A program made the position numbers and the translations under genes. Below are positions 62,901 to 64,000 of a DNA stretch of 64,000 bases, piece by piece. Within the stretch, counting starts at the first letter, position 1. Each line of letters begins with the position of its first letter. The DNA is from Tetradesmus obliquus (taxonomy: Eukaryota; Chlorophyta; Chlorophyceae; Sphaeropleales; Scenedesmaceae). The stretch spans positions 5,997,001-6,061,000 of the forward strand of contig CP126195.1 of the NCBI GenBank assembly GCA_030272155.1, given 5' to 3'. The notes beneath the pieces are model-generated. The model made no database searches and was not told the origin of the DNA. It saw only the letters and a program-made list of their open reading frames with translations.

Positions 62901-64000
62901 GGTGAGCTGCAGCCGCCAGCGGCATGCAGCGTAGCATATGGCTGCTCTGGCTCTGGCCTTGGTGAGGTGCAGGTGGGCTGCTTTGATACACGCTCAGCTG
63001 CCGCAGCTGTCACAGCGGCTGTGACAAATGGTATGGCTGCTGTGCTCTGGCTCTGGTCGGCGACCCGTGGCCCGCGGGTCGCGGTGACCCGCCGGCGGGA
63101 GCAGCAGCGCAGTAGTTCACTTACACTGCTGAGGTTATTGACTGTTACACATGTATACTTGGGTGCTTGTCCCAGATGATCAGCAGGCTGCCTGCGCCTG
63201 GTTAGCTGCTGTCTGGCCGGGTGGGGTGCAGCTCTCGGCACCGGCTGTGCAGGGGCGCCGGCGGTGCATGCGCAGCCAGCACAAGCTGCGCAAGATGCTG
63301 TACATTGTGCAGCTGACGTGGCATCGTGCCATGTGGGCGACCCACGTCTTTAGGGTTGCTGGTGGCGGGTTGCTTTTTGTCATGCCTGCAGCAAGGGGGG
63401 GCACTAAAGAAATTCCAGGACATCATCACAAGAAACCCAAACGGGGTCCCCCCCCCCCCGCACTCACCTCAAAAACTTGCGCCTGCAGGCGCCTGACTTG
63501 CTGATATGTTTATTGGTAATAGCAATAATGTATCTAGACGACTGCAGCAGCTGTGTTAAACGTGTGGTTGCAGCAACCTGTCCGCCAGTTTACCCGACCA
63601 AAAAAGTTGCTGCTGCTGGGATTTGACATGCACCACACCAGTGGTCAGTGGATTGTAAGCTGCTCCACATGTAAATAAGTGTTCACTAGCCTTGAAGAGG
63701 TGTGCAATGGTTATATTATGATCTAAGCTTTCAGACAAGCTTATGTGTGTCCCAATCAGGCACCTGGCAAAAAAGTTAGGAAATCCAAGACAACAAGTTG
63801 ACCAGGCCCCTGCCCCCCCCCCTCCTGCCCCCCCCCCCCCCCCCCCCTCCCACTGGGGTTTTTGGCAAACCACGCCGGATGGCCTTAAATTTAAAAACTT
63901 TGCAGTAGGTAATTGTTATGTTATATTACATATCCCAACGTTTTTAGGCGGAAAGGAAAGATGATGCTGTCAGTGGATGGAGTGCCCCCCCTTGCCTGCA
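59995..64000. other. Right-end region without recognisable genes
   Basis: No protein family, tRNA or rRNA was recognised on either strand. Features seen: a diverged 90-bp tandem repeat (CGCATGTCTCGG landmark near 60976, 61066 and 61156); a 30-bp repeat with ACCACTGCACTTGGCATGCC at 61790-61860; a 31-bp direct repeat (CGGTAGTCAAGTGCCTGGCT) at 62751 and 62782; and poly-C runs. The GC-rich palindromic patch GGCCCGCGGGTC lies near 63071. Confidence 0.5.
63813..63847. repeat. Poly-C tracts
   Basis: Ten C then, after TCCTG, twenty C. Another run of twelve C is at 63448-63459. The opposite strand is poly-G and could form G-quadruplexes. Run length may also be unreliable in the assembly. Confidence 0.85.

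Noticed and set aside
59995-64000. Retroelement or virus-like fossil in the right end
   Set aside because: No reverse transcriptase, integrase, capsid or terminal-repeat signature could be recognised by eye, and the short frames are not persuasive.

Overview
The window looks like nuclear DNA of a chlorophycean green alga, with Chlamydomonadales/Haematococcus-like as the best guess (inference, not proven). The reasons are GC-rich, intron-dense genes with many exons of 60-250 bp and strict GT-AG introns. There are also very abundant CAG/CTG triplet tracts, an algal-type P3A proton ATPase, a Ser-Pro-rich secreted (extensin-like) protein and a plant-lineage XB3-type ankyrin-RING protein. Exon models below were built by hand: each junction was checked for GT-AG, for phase, and for agreement with the protein family.

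Layout. 1-4153 (-): MFS transporter, running off the left edge. 6073-7479 (-): small unknown coiled-coil protein. 8756-21474 (+): complete 24-exon P-type H+-ATPase. 21475-24246: tandem copies of the ATPase last exon, a 17-bp minisatellite and an AT-rich island. 24247-29003 (-): secreted Ser-Pro-rich glycoprotein interrupted by a 2419-bp TA-target DNA transposon with foldback-like inner arrays. 31771-34048 (-): secreted SGNH-hydrolase with two fibronectin III domains. 35505-37845 (-): beta carbonic anhydrase. 38801-46553 (-): complete 13-exon SAMHD1-like HD-domain dNTPase. 48494-50191 (-): small protein with two UBA-like domains. 51121-56157 (+): Trx-Grx-Grx monothiol glutaredoxin (GLRX3/PICOT type). 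57255-59994 (+): ankyrin-RING ubiquitin ligase of XB3 type with one in-frame TAG. 59995-64000: no recognisable gene.

The most striking property is shared by nearly all the multi-exon genes. The introns next to real exons carry one to five decaying copies of the exon edge together with its splice site ('exon-edge echoes'), often at regular spacing. A second recurrent feature is that (CTG)n tracts lie on the sense strand, in both gene orientations, and often run directly into the 3' splice site. Dispersed repeats (a short family seen at least four times, and a SINE-like sequence with a TGAT tail) occur in introns and intergenic DNA.

The genes are ordinary housekeeping and surface functions: proton pumping, drug/metabolite export, inorganic carbon, dNTP control, iron-sulfur/redox, ubiquitin signalling and wall/matrix proteins. 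No operon-like grouping is expected. The two secreted proteins are neighbours on the same strand, and two divergent gene pairs (7479/8756 and 50191/51121) share short upstream regions.
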